64,000 nt of DNA from Amycolatopsis antarctica. GTDB taxonomy: Bacteria; Actinomycetota; Actinomycetes; Mycobacteriales; Pseudonocardiaceae. Of the stretch, positions 1 to 9,039 are shown in pieces. The stretch covers positions 62,001 to 126,000 of the forward strand of contig NZ_NKYE01000009.1 in assembly GCF_002262875.1 (NCBI RefSeq). Reading direction: 5' to 3'. The notes beneath the pieces are model-generated. The model worked only from the letters and a program-made list of their open reading frames with translations, searched no databases and had not been told where the DNA came from. Position 1 is the first letter of the stretch, and each line of letters begins with the position of its first letter. A program made the position numbers and the translations under genes.

Positions 1-77
1 ACTCTTGTACATCCGGTGGGCAGGCTGTCGTGCGGAAATAACCGAACAGCTTCGTCGGCAGATTGTGAGAGATTGTC

Positions 78-614
78 ATGGCAGCTCTGACCACCAGAAG
101 AACGCTTGTCGGACTGATGACCGGTGCCACGCTGATGGCGGGGGCGCTGGTGCCCGCCGCCGCGAGCGCGCAGGAGGCGCAGGCGATCAATTTCCGGACC
201 CCGTTCGACTGCGGTCAGGTGTGGAACGCCAACACCCGGACCAACCACAACCCGCAGGCCTCGGTCGACTTCCAGCGCGACGGGGCACAGGGCAAGAACG
301 TGCACGCGAGCGCCTCGGGCACGGTGAGCACGGTCAAGGACCTGGGGAACACGAGCTACGGCAAGTACATCGTGATCGACCACGGCAGCGGCTGGACCAC
401 CCTCTACGCGCACCTGGACTCGTTCAACACCAAGGTCGGCGCCAAGGTCACCACCAACAGCATCATCGGCAAGGTCGGCACCACCGGTGGATCGACCGGC
501 CCCCACCTGCACTACGAACAGCGCTCCGGCGGCACCGTCAAGCGTGTGGTGCTGAACGGGCTGGCCATCAAGTACTACGGCAACACCACCGTCACCAGCA
601 GCACCGCCTGCTGA
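78..614 (+). CDS. Secreted M23-family (LytM-like) peptidase
   Basis: The family cleaves peptide cross-links of peptidoglycan outside the membrane with one zinc ion. The product is 178 aa. Residues 1-31 look like a signal peptide (TTRR, hydrophobic core, cut near AASA-QE). The rest is a bare catalytic domain. NHNPQASVDF gives likely zinc ligands His57 and Asp64, LYAHLD gives the catalytic His112, and GPHLHYEQ gives His143/His145, the HxH signature. There is no wall-binding domain, so it is a small diffusible or wall-acting enzyme. The ATG at 78 has only a weak GAGAGA upstream, but it starts directly at the signal peptide. The gene is convergent with the regulator at 689-3589 and shares a terminator with it. 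Substrate specificity cannot be told from sequence. Confidence 0.92.
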   Translation: MAALTTRRTLVGLMTGATLMAGALVPAAASAQEAQAINFRTPFDCGQVWNANTRTNHNPQASVDFQRDGAQGKNVHASASGTVSTVKDLGNTSYGKYIVIDHGSGWTTLYAHLDSFNTKVGAKVTTNSIIGKVGTTGGSTGPHLHYEQRSGGTVKRVVLNGLAIKYYGNTTVTSSTAC

Positions 615-639
615 CGCGGATTCGGACAGGCTCGGCACG

Positions 640-689
640 AACGCCTGCCGCCCCGGCGACGCTCCGGCCTCGCCGGGGCGGCAGGCGTT
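640..689. terminator. Bidirectional terminator hairpin
   Basis: A perfect 20-bp inverted repeat (640-659 pairs with 670-689) with a 10-nt loop lies between two convergent genes. Its right arm reaches the stop codon of the minus-strand regulator. It has no U-tract, as is common in high-GC actinobacteria. Confidence 0.85.
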
Positions 690-3589
690 CAGGCGGGCAG
701 GGCGGGCGAGCCGGCCGGAGGATCCACCCGCCGCGCGGTGCCCGGCCGCGGACGGCCGGCGAGCTCACCCCAAATGGTGCGGGCCCGTTCGCGGTAGGAA
801 CGCGAGCGACCTGGCTGGCCGAGGGCCGCGTGCAGCTCGCTCAACCGTTCCGAGACCTCCGCTTCGGAACGGCGGTCGCCGCTGCGCCGGTGCACGCTCA
901 GCGAGTTCACCAGCAGCAGCTTGGCGTGCGGCAGGTCGCCGCTGCGCAGATAGAGCTCACCGAGGCTCTGGTGCGCGTAACCGACGCAGTGGTCGTCGCC
1001 GAGCTCGGCGAAGATCGCGATCGCCCGGTCGACGTTCTCCCGTGCCGCACCGAGGTTTCCGCGCCGCTGGTGCAGCATCGCCAGCCACTTCAGTGCGTGC
1101 GCCTCCCGATGACGGTCCCCGATGGCCGCGCACAGCTCGTAGGCATCGGTGAACCAGCGGCCCGCCGTGCCGTGGCAGCCCTGGTGCAGCCGGGCGGTGC
1201 CGACGGCGATCCGGGCGGCGGCCTCGCCCGCCCGGTCCCCGGCGCCGGTGAACAGCGCGAGCGCGTGGCAGGCGCGGTCGATGGAACGCTCGTGGTGACC
1301 CTGGAAGCGCAGGGCCGTTGCCACCCCGGACAGGGCGATCGCGGTGCCGCGCTCGTCGCCGATCCGGTGGAACAGCCGTTGCGCCTGTTCGAAGGCGGCC
1401 AGCGAGGCGGCGTAGTCGTCCTGGTAGATGTGCACCTGCCCGAGATTGCGCAGCAGAATCGCCTGCCCGCGCTCGTCCCCCTCCCGCCGGGCGGACTCCA
1501 GTGCCACCGCGTGCGTGTGCAGCCAGTCCTCCTGGTGACTGCGCAGGTCGAAGAACGGGGTGTAGACCCCGGTCAGCCGCCAGGCCAGGTCGTCGATGCG
1601 ATGCCGCGCGGCGAGCGCCACGAGAGCGGTCACGGTGGTTCGTTCGGCGGTGAACCAGTCGGCGGGATCGAGGCGCTCCTCGCCCGCGTCGGCGGGCCGC
1701 CTGCACCCGTCCACCTCGTCCGGAACCACGCCGAAGAACCGCACCGGCAGCCGGGCGCCCATCTCGGCGGCCAGCGAGAGGTAGCCCTCGACGACCCTGC
1801 GCAGGGCGTCATGGTGTTCGCCGGGGTCGTCCAGGGAGGCCCGTTCGACGGCGTAACAGCGAAGCAGGTCGTGCAGCCGGTAACGCGGCTGCCCGGCCAC
1901 GTCGGCACCGACGGGTTCCACCAGGTGCGCGTCGACCAGCGCGTCGAGCACCGCGCCCCCGTCCTGGGCGTCGATCAGCGCGGACACCACCCAGCCGGGG
2001 AACCGGAGCTGACCGAGCAGGCCGAGTCCGCGGAACGCGAGCGCCGCCTCGGCCGGGAGCTGGTCATAGCTCAGGGTCACGCTCGCGTCGACCGCGAGAT
2101 CGCCGGCACGCAGCTCGCCGAGGCGCCTGCTCTCGTCGCGCAGCCGATCGGCCATCATCGGCAACGGCCAGCTCGGCCGGTGCGCCAGCCGGGCACCGGC
2201 GATCCGGATCGCCAGCGGCAGGTGGCCGCAGGAGCGCACGATGGCGGCGGCGCTGTCCGGTTCCGCCGCGGTCCGTTCGGCGCCCGCCACCTCGGACAAC
2301 AGCCGGAGCGCCTCGGATTCGCTCAGCAGCCCCACGTCCACCGCGTGTGCCCCGGCGAGGTCCGGCATCCGTACCCGTGCGGTCACCAGTACCGCGCATC
2401 CGCCCGTGCCGGGTAGCAGCGGCCGTACCTGTGCGGCGTTCGCGGCGTCGTCGAGTACGAGGCAGATCCGGCGGGGGGCCAGCCGGGAGCGCAGCAGCGC
2501 GGCGCGCTCGGCCGGTGTACGGGGCAGGGCGCCGTCCGGCTCACCCAGCGCCCGCAGCAGTTCCGCGAGTACGTCTCCGGACGGCCGCGGCTCCGCCGAG
2601 GTGCCACGGAGATCGACGTGCAGCTGGCCGTCCGGGAATCGTTCACGCACCGCGTGGGCCACCCGCACGGCGGTCGCGGACTTGCCGACCCCCGGCGGAC
2701 CGGAGAGCGCGACGAGCGCGGGTGCGGACCGGTCCCGCCGCAGCAGGCCCACCAGTTCGGCGACCAGACGGTCGCGGCCGGTGAAGTCCGGCAGGTCCAG
2801 TGGAAGCTGGCACACCGGGAACACCGGGGCCGCGGCCGCCGGCGAGGCGGGTTCCTCCCGGCCGGCGAGCAGGCGGGAGCGCAGCTCGCGCAACGGTGGC
2901 CCCGGCGCGGTGCCGAGTTCGGCCGCCAGAATCCGTTCGGCCTGCCCACAGGCGTCCAGCGCCTCGGTCGTGCGGCCGTCGATCTCCAGTGCCCGCACCA
3001 GTTGTTGCCACAGTTCCTCCCGCAGCGGATGGGCGGCGACCAGTCCGCGCAGCTCGGCCACGGCCGTCGGGATGTCACCGAGCGCGACCAGAGCATGTGC
3101 TCGTTCCGCCTGCACGGACAGTCTCAGTTCGGCGAGCCGGGCCAGTACCGAGCCCCAGGCGGGACTGTGTGGCAGACCGTCCAGCACCTCGCCGCGCCAC
3201 AGCGCGTCCGCCTCGTCCAGCAGTGCCAGGGCGGTGCCGGGGTTGCCCTCGCGCGCGGCCCTCCGTGCGGCCGTCGCACGCTCCTCGAACACTTCCGCGT
3301 CCAGCTCGCCCGATGCGGTCGCGACCAGGTAACCGGTGGGGCAGCTCCGGATCCGGTCGGGCAGTTCCCGTCGCAGTGCGTGCACATAGGTGCGCAGGTT
3401 CGCCGCGGCCGAGCGCGGGGCACCGTCGGGCCACAGTACGTCGACGAGGTGGTCGGCCGGCACCGGATCGTTGGCACGCAACAGAAGCGCGGCCAGCAGC
3501 AGGCGCGGTTTCCGGCCACCCAGCGGTACCGCTCGTCCGGCCGTGGTGACCTCGAGCGGGCCGAGAACGCGAAAAGACACCGTTGCCAC
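689..3589 (-). CDS. SARP-type regulator: BTAD + NB-ARC ATPase + TPR
   Basis: This is a large AfsR/SARP-like transcription factor of about 966 aa. These proteins bind direct repeats upstream of target promoters and often control secondary metabolism. The order is an OmpR-like winged-helix domain (FRVLGPLEV, then KPRLLLAALLL and LRTYVHALRREL, residues ~5-95), a BTAD domain (~100-250), an NB-ARC NTPase with Walker A GPPGVGKSA and Walker B ICLVLDDAANA, and a C-terminal TPR array. The open frame extends upstream to 3820, but the family motif FRVLGPLEV starts only a few residues after GTG at 3589 (or GTG at 3580). The extra 77 residues are Arg/Pro-rich and look untranslated. No biosynthetic cluster is adjacent, so its targets are unknown. 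Confidence 0.9.
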   Translation of the reverse strand: MATVSFRVLGPLEVTTAGRAVPLGGRKPRLLLAALLLRANDPVPADHLVDVLWPDGAPRSAAANLRTYVHALRRELPDRIRSCPTGYLVATASGELDAEVFEERATAARRAAREGNPGTALALLDEADALWRGEVLDGLPHSPAWGSVLARLAELRLSVQAERAHALVALGDIPTAVAELRGLVAAHPLREELWQQLVRALEIDGRTTEALDACGQAERILAAELGTAPGPPLRELRSRLLAGREEPASPAAAAPVFPVCQLPLDLPDFTGRDRLVAELVGLLRRDRSAPALVALSGPPGVGKSATAVRVAHAVRERFPDGQLHVDLRGTSAEPRPSGDVLAELLRALGEPDGALPRTPAERAALLRSRLAPRRICLVLDDAANAAQVRPLLPGTGGCAVLVTARVRMPDLAGAHAVDVGLLSESEALRLLSEVAGAERTAAEPDSAAAIVRSCGHLPLAIRIAGARLAHRPSWPLPMMADRLRDESRRLGELRAGDLAVDASVTLSYDQLPAEAALAFRGLGLLGQLRFPGWVVSALIDAQDGGAVLDALVDAHLVEPVGADVAGQPRYRLHDLLRCYAVERASLDDPGEHHDALRRVVEGYLSLAAEMGARLPVRFFGVVPDEVDGCRRPADAGEERLDPADWFTAERTTVTALVALAARHRIDDLAWRLTGVYTPFFDLRSHQEDWLHTHAVALESARREGDERGQAILLRNLGQVHIYQDDYAASLAAFEQAQRLFHRIGDERGTAIALSGVATALRFQGHHERSIDRACHALALFTGAGDRAGEAAARIAVGTARLHQGCHGTAGRWFTDAYELCAAIGDRHREAHALKWLAMLHQRRGNLGAARENVDRAIAIFAELGDDHCVGYAHQSLGELYLRSGDLPHAKLLLVNSLSVHRRSGDRRSEAEVSERLSELHAALGQPGRSRSYRERARTIWGELAGRPRPGTARRVDPPAGSPALPA

Positions 3590-4326
3590 AGTTACCGCCA
3601 GTACGCAGGGACCCGGGTGGCGACCCCGCTGGCGTGGAGGCGCCCTGCCCGCGTCGCGGCGCGGGTCCGGCCACGGTAACCGTTCCGGTTTCCTCCGCGC
3701 AGCCGAATCGGGCATTTCGCCGGGAGCCTTCGGTGTGGGATCGGTTGTGACGCAGTGGTTCCGCGGTCCTTTCGCGGCGGCTCGCGGTCGCGGCCGGTGA
3801 CGAGCCGCTACCGAGCGCACCGACGCGCCCGGTGGTGCCGCGGGGTGCGTTCGACACCGTGCGTTACCGGCGCGAGGTGAGAAATCGTTGTCCCCACTGG
3901 GAAATATCGACGAAAACCGGCATCGGGGGCGTTCCGGACGGCGGAGGTACGTAAGTCCGCAAACGGCGGAAGATACTCCAATTGGCCGCTAGCTTAAGTA
4001 CGCGAGAAGCATAAGCTCGTTCCGAAGTAACCAAAAGAAGCTCCGTCCACGTCAAAGGTGACCGCCCGGTGCTCGACGGCCCGGGCCGAAAGGCGCGGCA
4101 GCGTGACACGGGTTCGCATCGTGGCGGCGAGAGCGGTGGTGGTGCGCATCGGCGACCCGGTCCGTGCGGCGATCCGCGTCCGCGACCTGCCGGTGTCCGC
4201 CCGTGTCCGCGTTGGATCCGTCGCCGCGGTCCCCGTCCCTCGCACGGAAAGTTCCGTCCCCACCCCGGAGCCCCGTCGTGCTCCCGCTCTTCCTCGCTCA
4301 CTCGTGGCCAGAATTGGAGATCCACC
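3590..4326. other. Long divergent intergenic region
   Basis: I find no convincing gene in these roughly 740 bases; open frames here are Arg/Pro-rich shadows. The stretch 3880-4040 is clearly poorer in GC than its surroundings and includes a small GCTTA...TAAGC inverted repeat near 3990-4015. It probably holds the divergent promoters of the SARP gene and the laccase operon. I cannot point to -10/-35 boxes with confidence. Confidence 0.5.
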
Positions 4327-5337
4327 ATGCACGAGCGTCCTCCGGCCGGGCGGTTGTCCCGGCGCTCGATTCTCGCCGGCGCCGCCGCCGGGGTCGTCGC
4401 ACCGATCGCGGTCTCGGCCCTCGCCCCGCCCGTCGCGTCCGCGGCTCCGCGCGTGGCCGGTGTCGGCGGGACGACCCGGCAGATCACCATCTACGCGGAG
4501 GCCCTGCCCAACGGCGAGGTGGCGTACGGCCTGAATCCCGGACAGGCCACCATTCCCGGTCCACTGCTGGAGATCTGGGAGGGCGACACCCTCGAGATCG
4601 AACTGGTCAACACCACCGACCAGCGGCTGTCGATCCACCCGCACGGCGTGAACTACGACGTGGTCTCGGACGGCAGCCCGCACAACGACTCGTACAACGA
4701 GCCCTACGAGACCCGTACCTACATCTGGCGCAGCCAGACCGCGTACCAGGCCGACGGCCGCTGGATGCCGGGCAGCGCGGGGTACTGGCACTACCACGAC
4801 CACGCACTCGGCACCGACCACGGCACGGGCGGTGTCACCAAAGGACTCTACGGCGGCCTGATCGTCCGCCGGGCCGGGGATCTGTTGCCGGACAAGCAGT
4901 TCACCGTCGTCTTCAACGACATGGCGATCAACAACCGGATGGTGCCCGACACACCCATGTTCGAGGCGCGGCAGGGGGAACGGGTCGAGTTCCTCTGTGT
5001 CGGCCACGGAAACAACCCGCACACCTTCCACCTGCACGCGCATCGCTGGGCCGACAACCGGACCGGCATGTTGCAGGGACCCGACGACCCGAGTCACGTC
5101 GTCGACAACAAGAACCTCGATCCCGGCAACTCGTTCGGTTTCCAGGTGATCGCGGGCCAGGAGGTCGGCCCGGGCGCGTGGATGTACCACTGCCACGTCC
5201 AGTTCCACGCCGACGGCGGCATGGCCGGGCTTTTCCTGGTCCGCAATCCCGACGGCAGCATGCCGCCCGGCGCGCAGGAAGCGATCGACCGCTTCAACAA
5301 CCACCAGCACCACCCGCATACCGGCGCCCACGGCTGA
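4327..5337 (+). CDS. Small two-domain laccase-type multicopper oxidase, Tat-exported
   Basis: The enzyme oxidises phenolic or metal substrates and reduces O2 to water in the extracytoplasmic space. The 336-aa product starts with a Tat signal (RLSRRSILAG then an Ala-rich hydrophobic run). All four copper motifs are present: HPHG, HYHDH, HTFHLHAH and HCHVQFHADGGM. The last supplies the T1 Cys and the axial Met. Length and motif spacing fit two-domain laccases of the Streptomyces SLAC type, which act as trimers. The ATG at 4327 is preceded by TTGGAG at a good distance, and it begins right at the Tat signal. It heads a cluster with the PQQ-dehydrogenase protein 56 nt downstream and a cupredoxin beyond that. 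Confidence 0.93.
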   Translation: MHERPPAGRLSRRSILAGAAAGVVAPIAVSALAPPVASAAPRVAGVGGTTRQITIYAEALPNGEVAYGLNPGQATIPGPLLEIWEGDTLEIELVNTTDQRLSIHPHGVNYDVVSDGSPHNDSYNEPYETRTYIWRSQTAYQADGRWMPGSAGYWHYHDHALGTDHGTGGVTKGLYGGLIVRRAGDLLPDKQFTVVFNDMAINNRMVPDTPMFEARQGERVEFLCVGHGNNPHTFHLHAHRWADNRTGMLQGPDDPSHVVDNKNLDPGNSFGFQVIAGQEVGPGAWMYHCHVQFHADGGMAGLFLVRNPDGSMPPGAQEAIDRFNNHQHHPHTGAHG

Positions 5338-5393
5338 TCCGCAGGCTGATCCGCCGCCGGCAGCCGAGGAAACCACCGCAGAAGGAGTGAGGG

Positions 5394-8300
5394 ATGAGAC
5401 CACGAGTGTCCGCACGCTCGTACGGATCCAGAACCAGACGAGGGGCGTGGGTGGTGGCCGTCTGTGCCGCGCTCACGCTCGGCCAGAGCATGATGCCGGT
5501 GTCGGCGGCGCCCGTCGAACCCGTGGCGCAGCAGCCTTCGGACGCCCAGCTCACCGCCGCCGCCGGTGTCTCGGTGCTGGTGTTCCACGGCGACGCGGCG
5601 GCCCAGCAGGACCCGGTCGCCAGGGCCGCCGAGGAACTCCGGCGGATCGGTGAGGCGAACGGGATCGCCGTCGAGGTCTCCTCGGACCCGGCCGTGTTCA
5701 CCGCGGAGAAACTCTCCGCCCACCGGGCCGTCGCCTTCCTCGCCGCGGACGGGGTCACCCTGAGCGAGCCGCAGGAAGCGGCCCTGCAGAAGTACATGCG
5801 CGCGGGCGGCGGCTTCGTCGGCATCTCCGACGCGGCCCGCGCCCAGCTCGACTCCGAGTGGTTCACCGGCCTGATCGGCACCCGCCCCGCCGGTGAGCGG
5901 CCGGCGGAACCGGCCGAGGCGGTGGTCGACCTCGTCGACCGGCAGCACCCCGCCAACGACGGCCTGCCGTTGAACTGGAAGCGTTCGGACCGCTGGCAGA
6001 ACTGGGAACCAAACCCGGTCGGCACGGTGCACACGGTCGCGCAGGTCGAGGAACGCCACTACGAGCCGGGGGAGACGGCCAACGGGCCGTTCCACCCGAT
6101 CTCCTGGTGCCACGACTACGACGGCGGACGCTCCTTCTACACCGGCATGGGCGGAACCGAGGGCAGCTACGGCGAAGCCGGGTTCCGCAACCACCTGCTC
6201 GGTGCGCTCAAGTGGACGACCGGCCTGGTGCGCGGCGACTGCCAGGCGACCATCGCGGCCAACTACAAGGTCGAACGGCTCACCACCGAGAACAAGGAAG
6301 GTGAGCTGGACCAGATCGGTGAGCCGCACGGGATGACCATCGCGCCGGACGGCGGGGTGTTCTACGTGGGCAAGGGTGCCTGCCCGAGCGGTCCGGTCGC
6401 GGACTGGGAGGACCCGAACGTCGGCCTCGGCTGCGGCACGATCCACCGCTGGGACCCGGCCACCAAGCAGACCACACTGCTCAGCACCCTCGAGGTGATG
6501 GGCAACCGGGGCAGCGGCAGCGAACTGGTCAAGAACGAGGAGGGCCTGCTCGGCATCGCGCTCGACCCGGCGTTCGCCGACAACGGCAGGATCTACGTCT
6601 ACTGGATGCCGCACGAGAACATCGACCGGGAGAACCGGATCGGCAAGCGGACCATCTCGCGGCTGACCTACGACGCGGCCGCGCAGTCGATCGACCTGGC
6701 CTCGCGCACCGACCTGCTGTCCTGGGACGCACAGATCCACAGTTGCTGTCACGCGGGTGGCGGCATGACGTTCGACTCCAAGGGCAACCTCTACATCGGT
6801 TCCGGTGACAACAACTCCTCGCAGGGGTCGGACGGTTACTCCGGCAACAACTGGACCGAGGCCTACAACGGCGTCTCGTTCCAGGACGCCAGGGCCACCT
6901 CCGGCAACACCAACAGCCTCAACGGCAAGATCCTGCGGATTCACCCGGAGGACGACGGGTCCTACACGATCCCGGACGGCAACCTGTTCCCGGAGGAATC
7001 CGACCCGGCGAACAAGACGCTGCCGGAGATCTACGTGATGGGCGTACGCAATATTTCGCGCCTGGCCATCGATCCGGCCACCGACTGGCTCACCGCCGCG
7101 TGGGTCGGCCCGGACGCGACCTCGCCGAGCCCGGAACTCGGGCCGGCGAAGTACGAGACGGCCACCGTCATCACCTCGGCGGGCAACCAGGGCTGGCCGT
7201 ACTGCATGGGCAACCGGCAGCCCTACCGCGACCGCAGCAACACCGACGCCGAGATCCTCACCGGCTGGTACGACTGCGACAAGCCGCAGAACACCTCGCC
7301 GCGCAACACCGGGCTGGTGGACCTGCCTCCGGTGCGGGACAACATGATCTGGTATTCGCCGGACGGTGGCGGGCCCGTCTTCCCCGACCGGCTCGACGGT
7401 ACCGACGTCCCGACCTACAACGCGGACGACGCCACCTACACCCAGCCGTACCTGACCGGCGGCGGGCAGGCCGTGATGTCCGGGCCGACATATCACCGGG
7501 ACCGGGTGAACACCAACAGCGGTGTCGCCTGGCCGGAGTACTGGAACGACAAGTGGTTCATCGGTGACCAGAGCAATTCGGACAACCGGATCGCGGTGAC
7601 CGTCGACCCGACCGGGGTGGAGCGGCAGGCGCCCCCGGCGTTCGCGGAGACCCTGAGCCGGATAATCCCGGCGGGCTCCGGTGAAGGGCAGTTGCAAAGC
7701 TGGATGGACGCCAAGTTCGGTCCGGACGGCGCCCTCTACATGCTCGACTACGCGGGAGGCTTCTTCAGTCTCGATCCGAACCAGAAGCTGATCAGGATCA
7801 CTTATCAGGGCGGCCAGGCGTCCCCGGCCCCGACCGCGTCCTCGGTCGCGGTCCAGGACGAGGCGCTGACCTACGCCTTCAACGGTGCCAGGTCCGGTGG
7901 ACGTTCGTACCAGTGGGACTTCGGCGACGGTGGCACGTCGACGGAGATGAACCCCCGGCACCGGTACGACCGGGCGGGCACCTACACCGCCCGGCTGACG
8001 GTGACCTATGCCGACGGCGAGCAGGCGACCACGCGGACGGCCGTGCAGGCCGGCTGTGCCGTGCCGGACACCGCGGACACCGTCCACTTTGACGAGTCCG
8101 ACACGACGGTGCCCAACCGGCAGACGGGTGGCGGCTGCACGGTCGACGACCTGATCGACGACGAGAGCACCTGGCCGAGCAACGAGGCCTTCACCGCGCA
8201 TGTCGGTGAGGTGACCGGCGGACTGGTCGAGCTGGGCCTGATCACCCCGGAGCAGCGCGACACGCTGAACCGGGCGGCCGCGGACTCGGCGATCGGCACC

Positions 8301-8963
8301 CCCGGGCACACCGGGTACGAGTCGATCTTCAACGGCACCGCCGACTCGCTGGACGGCTGGTCGCAGGCGCCCTCGGGTGAGTTCTCGATCCAGGGCGACG
8401 GTTCGCTGCGATCCGGTGGCGGTCTCGGCATGCTGTGGTACGCGGACAAGAACTTCGGGAACTTCTCGATGAAGCTGAAGTTCCGCGACGTGGCCCCGGA
8501 GGGCGCACGGTCGAACAGCGGTGTCTTCGTCCGTTTCCCGAACCCGGACACCCCGCTGGACCAGCGTCCGCCAGGATGCGGGACGACCGGGTCGGCGAGG
8601 ACCTCGGCCGCGTGGGTCGCGATCTACTGTGGACACGAGATCCAGATGTACGACGGGGACACCGGTGAGACGCAGAAGACCGGCTCTGTCTACAACTTCG
8701 ACCCGGTGACGCTGGACCAGTCGGGCGCCACCCCGAAGGGCACCTGGAACGAGTACGAGATCCGTGTCGTCGGCCAGCACTACACGATCATCCGCAACGG
8801 CGTGGTGATCAACGAGTTCGACAACACCCCGGGTATCGAGTCGTCCCGCGAGGGCGACCCGCCGACCGATCTGCGGCAGTTCGCCGACGGGTTCGTCGGG
8901 TTGCAGAACCACAGCGACACCGACCTGACCGAGTTCCGCGACATCCGGGTGCGCGAACTGTAA
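5394..8963 (+). CDS. Secreted ThuA / PQQ-dependent dehydrogenase / PKD / DUF1080 multidomain protein
   Basis: This is a 1,189-aa exported protein. A signal peptide ends near residue 39 (PVSAA). A ThuA-like glutamine-amidotransferase fold with VLVFHG at its start covers ~55-275. A six-bladed soluble glucose/sorbosone dehydrogenase-like propeller (EGLLGIALDP, GNLYIGSGDNN, MGVRNISRLAID) covers ~300-785. A PKD domain (YQWDFGDGG) lies at ~825-875. A DUF1080/3-keto-disaccharide hydrolase-like lectin fold (ESIFNGTADSLDGW) covers ~970-1189. The propeller family uses PQQ to oxidise sugars. ThuA and DUF1080 domains occur in 3-keto-sugar catabolism, so an extracellular sugar-oxidising role is likely. 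Electrons could pass to the neighbouring cupredoxin; this is inference. The ATG at 5394 follows AGAAGGAGTGAGG. Confidence 0.88.
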   Translation: MRPRVSARSYGSRTRRGAWVVAVCAALTLGQSMMPVSAAPVEPVAQQPSDAQLTAAAGVSVLVFHGDAAAQQDPVARAAEELRRIGEANGIAVEVSSDPAVFTAEKLSAHRAVAFLAADGVTLSEPQEAALQKYMRAGGGFVGISDAARAQLDSEWFTGLIGTRPAGERPAEPAEAVVDLVDRQHPANDGLPLNWKRSDRWQNWEPNPVGTVHTVAQVEERHYEPGETANGPFHPISWCHDYDGGRSFYTGMGGTEGSYGEAGFRNHLLGALKWTTGLVRGDCQATIAANYKVERLTTENKEGELDQIGEPHGMTIAPDGGVFYVGKGACPSGPVADWEDPNVGLGCGTIHRWDPATKQTTLLSTLEVMGNRGSGSELVKNEEGLLGIALDPAFADNGRIYVYWMPHENIDRENRIGKRTISRLTYDAAAQSIDLASRTDLLSWDAQIHSCCHAGGGMTFDSKGNLYIGSGDNNSSQGSDGYSGNNWTEAYNGVSFQDARATSGNTNSLNGKILRIHPEDDGSYTIPDGNLFPEESDPANKTLPEIYVMGVRNISRLAIDPATDWLTAAWVGPDATSPSPELGPAKYETATVITSAGNQGWPYCMGNRQPYRDRSNTDAEILTGWYDCDKPQNTSPRNTGLVDLPPVRDNMIWYSPDGGGPVFPDRLDGTDVPTYNADDATYTQPYLTGGGQAVMSGPTYHRDRVNTNSGVAWPEYWNDKWFIGDQSNSDNRIAVTVDPTGVERQAPPAFAETLSRIIPAGSGEGQLQSWMDAKFGPDGALYMLDYAGGFFSLDPNQKLIRITYQGGQASPAPTASSVAVQDEALTYAFNGARSGGRSYQWDFGDGGTSTEMNPRHRYDRAGTYTARLTVTYADGEQATTRTAVQAGCAVPDTADTVHFDESDTTVPNRQTGGGCTVDDLIDDESTWPSNEAFTAHVGEVTGGLVELGLITPEQRDTLNRAAADSAIGTPGHTGYESIFNGTADSLDGWSQAPSGEFSIQGDGSLRSGGGLGMLWYADKNFGNFSMKLKFRDVAPEGARSNSGVFVRFPNPDTPLDQRPPGCGTTGSARTSAAWVAIYCGHEIQMYDGDTGETQKTGSVYNFDPVTLDQSGATPKGTWNEYEIRVVGQHYTIIRNGVVINEFDNTPGIESSREGDPPTDLRQFADGFVGLQNHSDTDLTEFRDIRVREL

Positions 8964-8975
8964 TTCCCTCCGGAC

Positions 8976-9006
8976 GGCAGGCGCCCGCACACCGCGGGCG
9001 CCTGCC
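8976..9006 (+). terminator. Hairpin between PQQ protein and cupredoxin genes
   Basis: A perfect 13-bp stem (8976-8988 with 8994-9006) and a 5-nt loop follow the stop codon by 12 nt. It sits before the next gene on the same strand, so it may attenuate rather than end transcription. Confidence 0.65.
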
Positions 9007-9039
9007 CACCGGGGTTCCCCGACTTCAGGAAGGCAAATC

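Noticed and set aside
5-2416. An 803-codon plus-strand open frame overlapping the SARP gene.
   Set aside because: It is antisense to a well-supported BTAD/NB-ARC/TPR protein and overlaps the M23 gene. Its text is Arg/Gln/Gly-rich with no domain.
689-3820. The upstream start of the SARP gene at 3820.
   Set aside because: The extra 77 residues are Arg/Pro-rich and precede the conserved FRVLGPLEV start of the family, so GTG near 3589 fits better.
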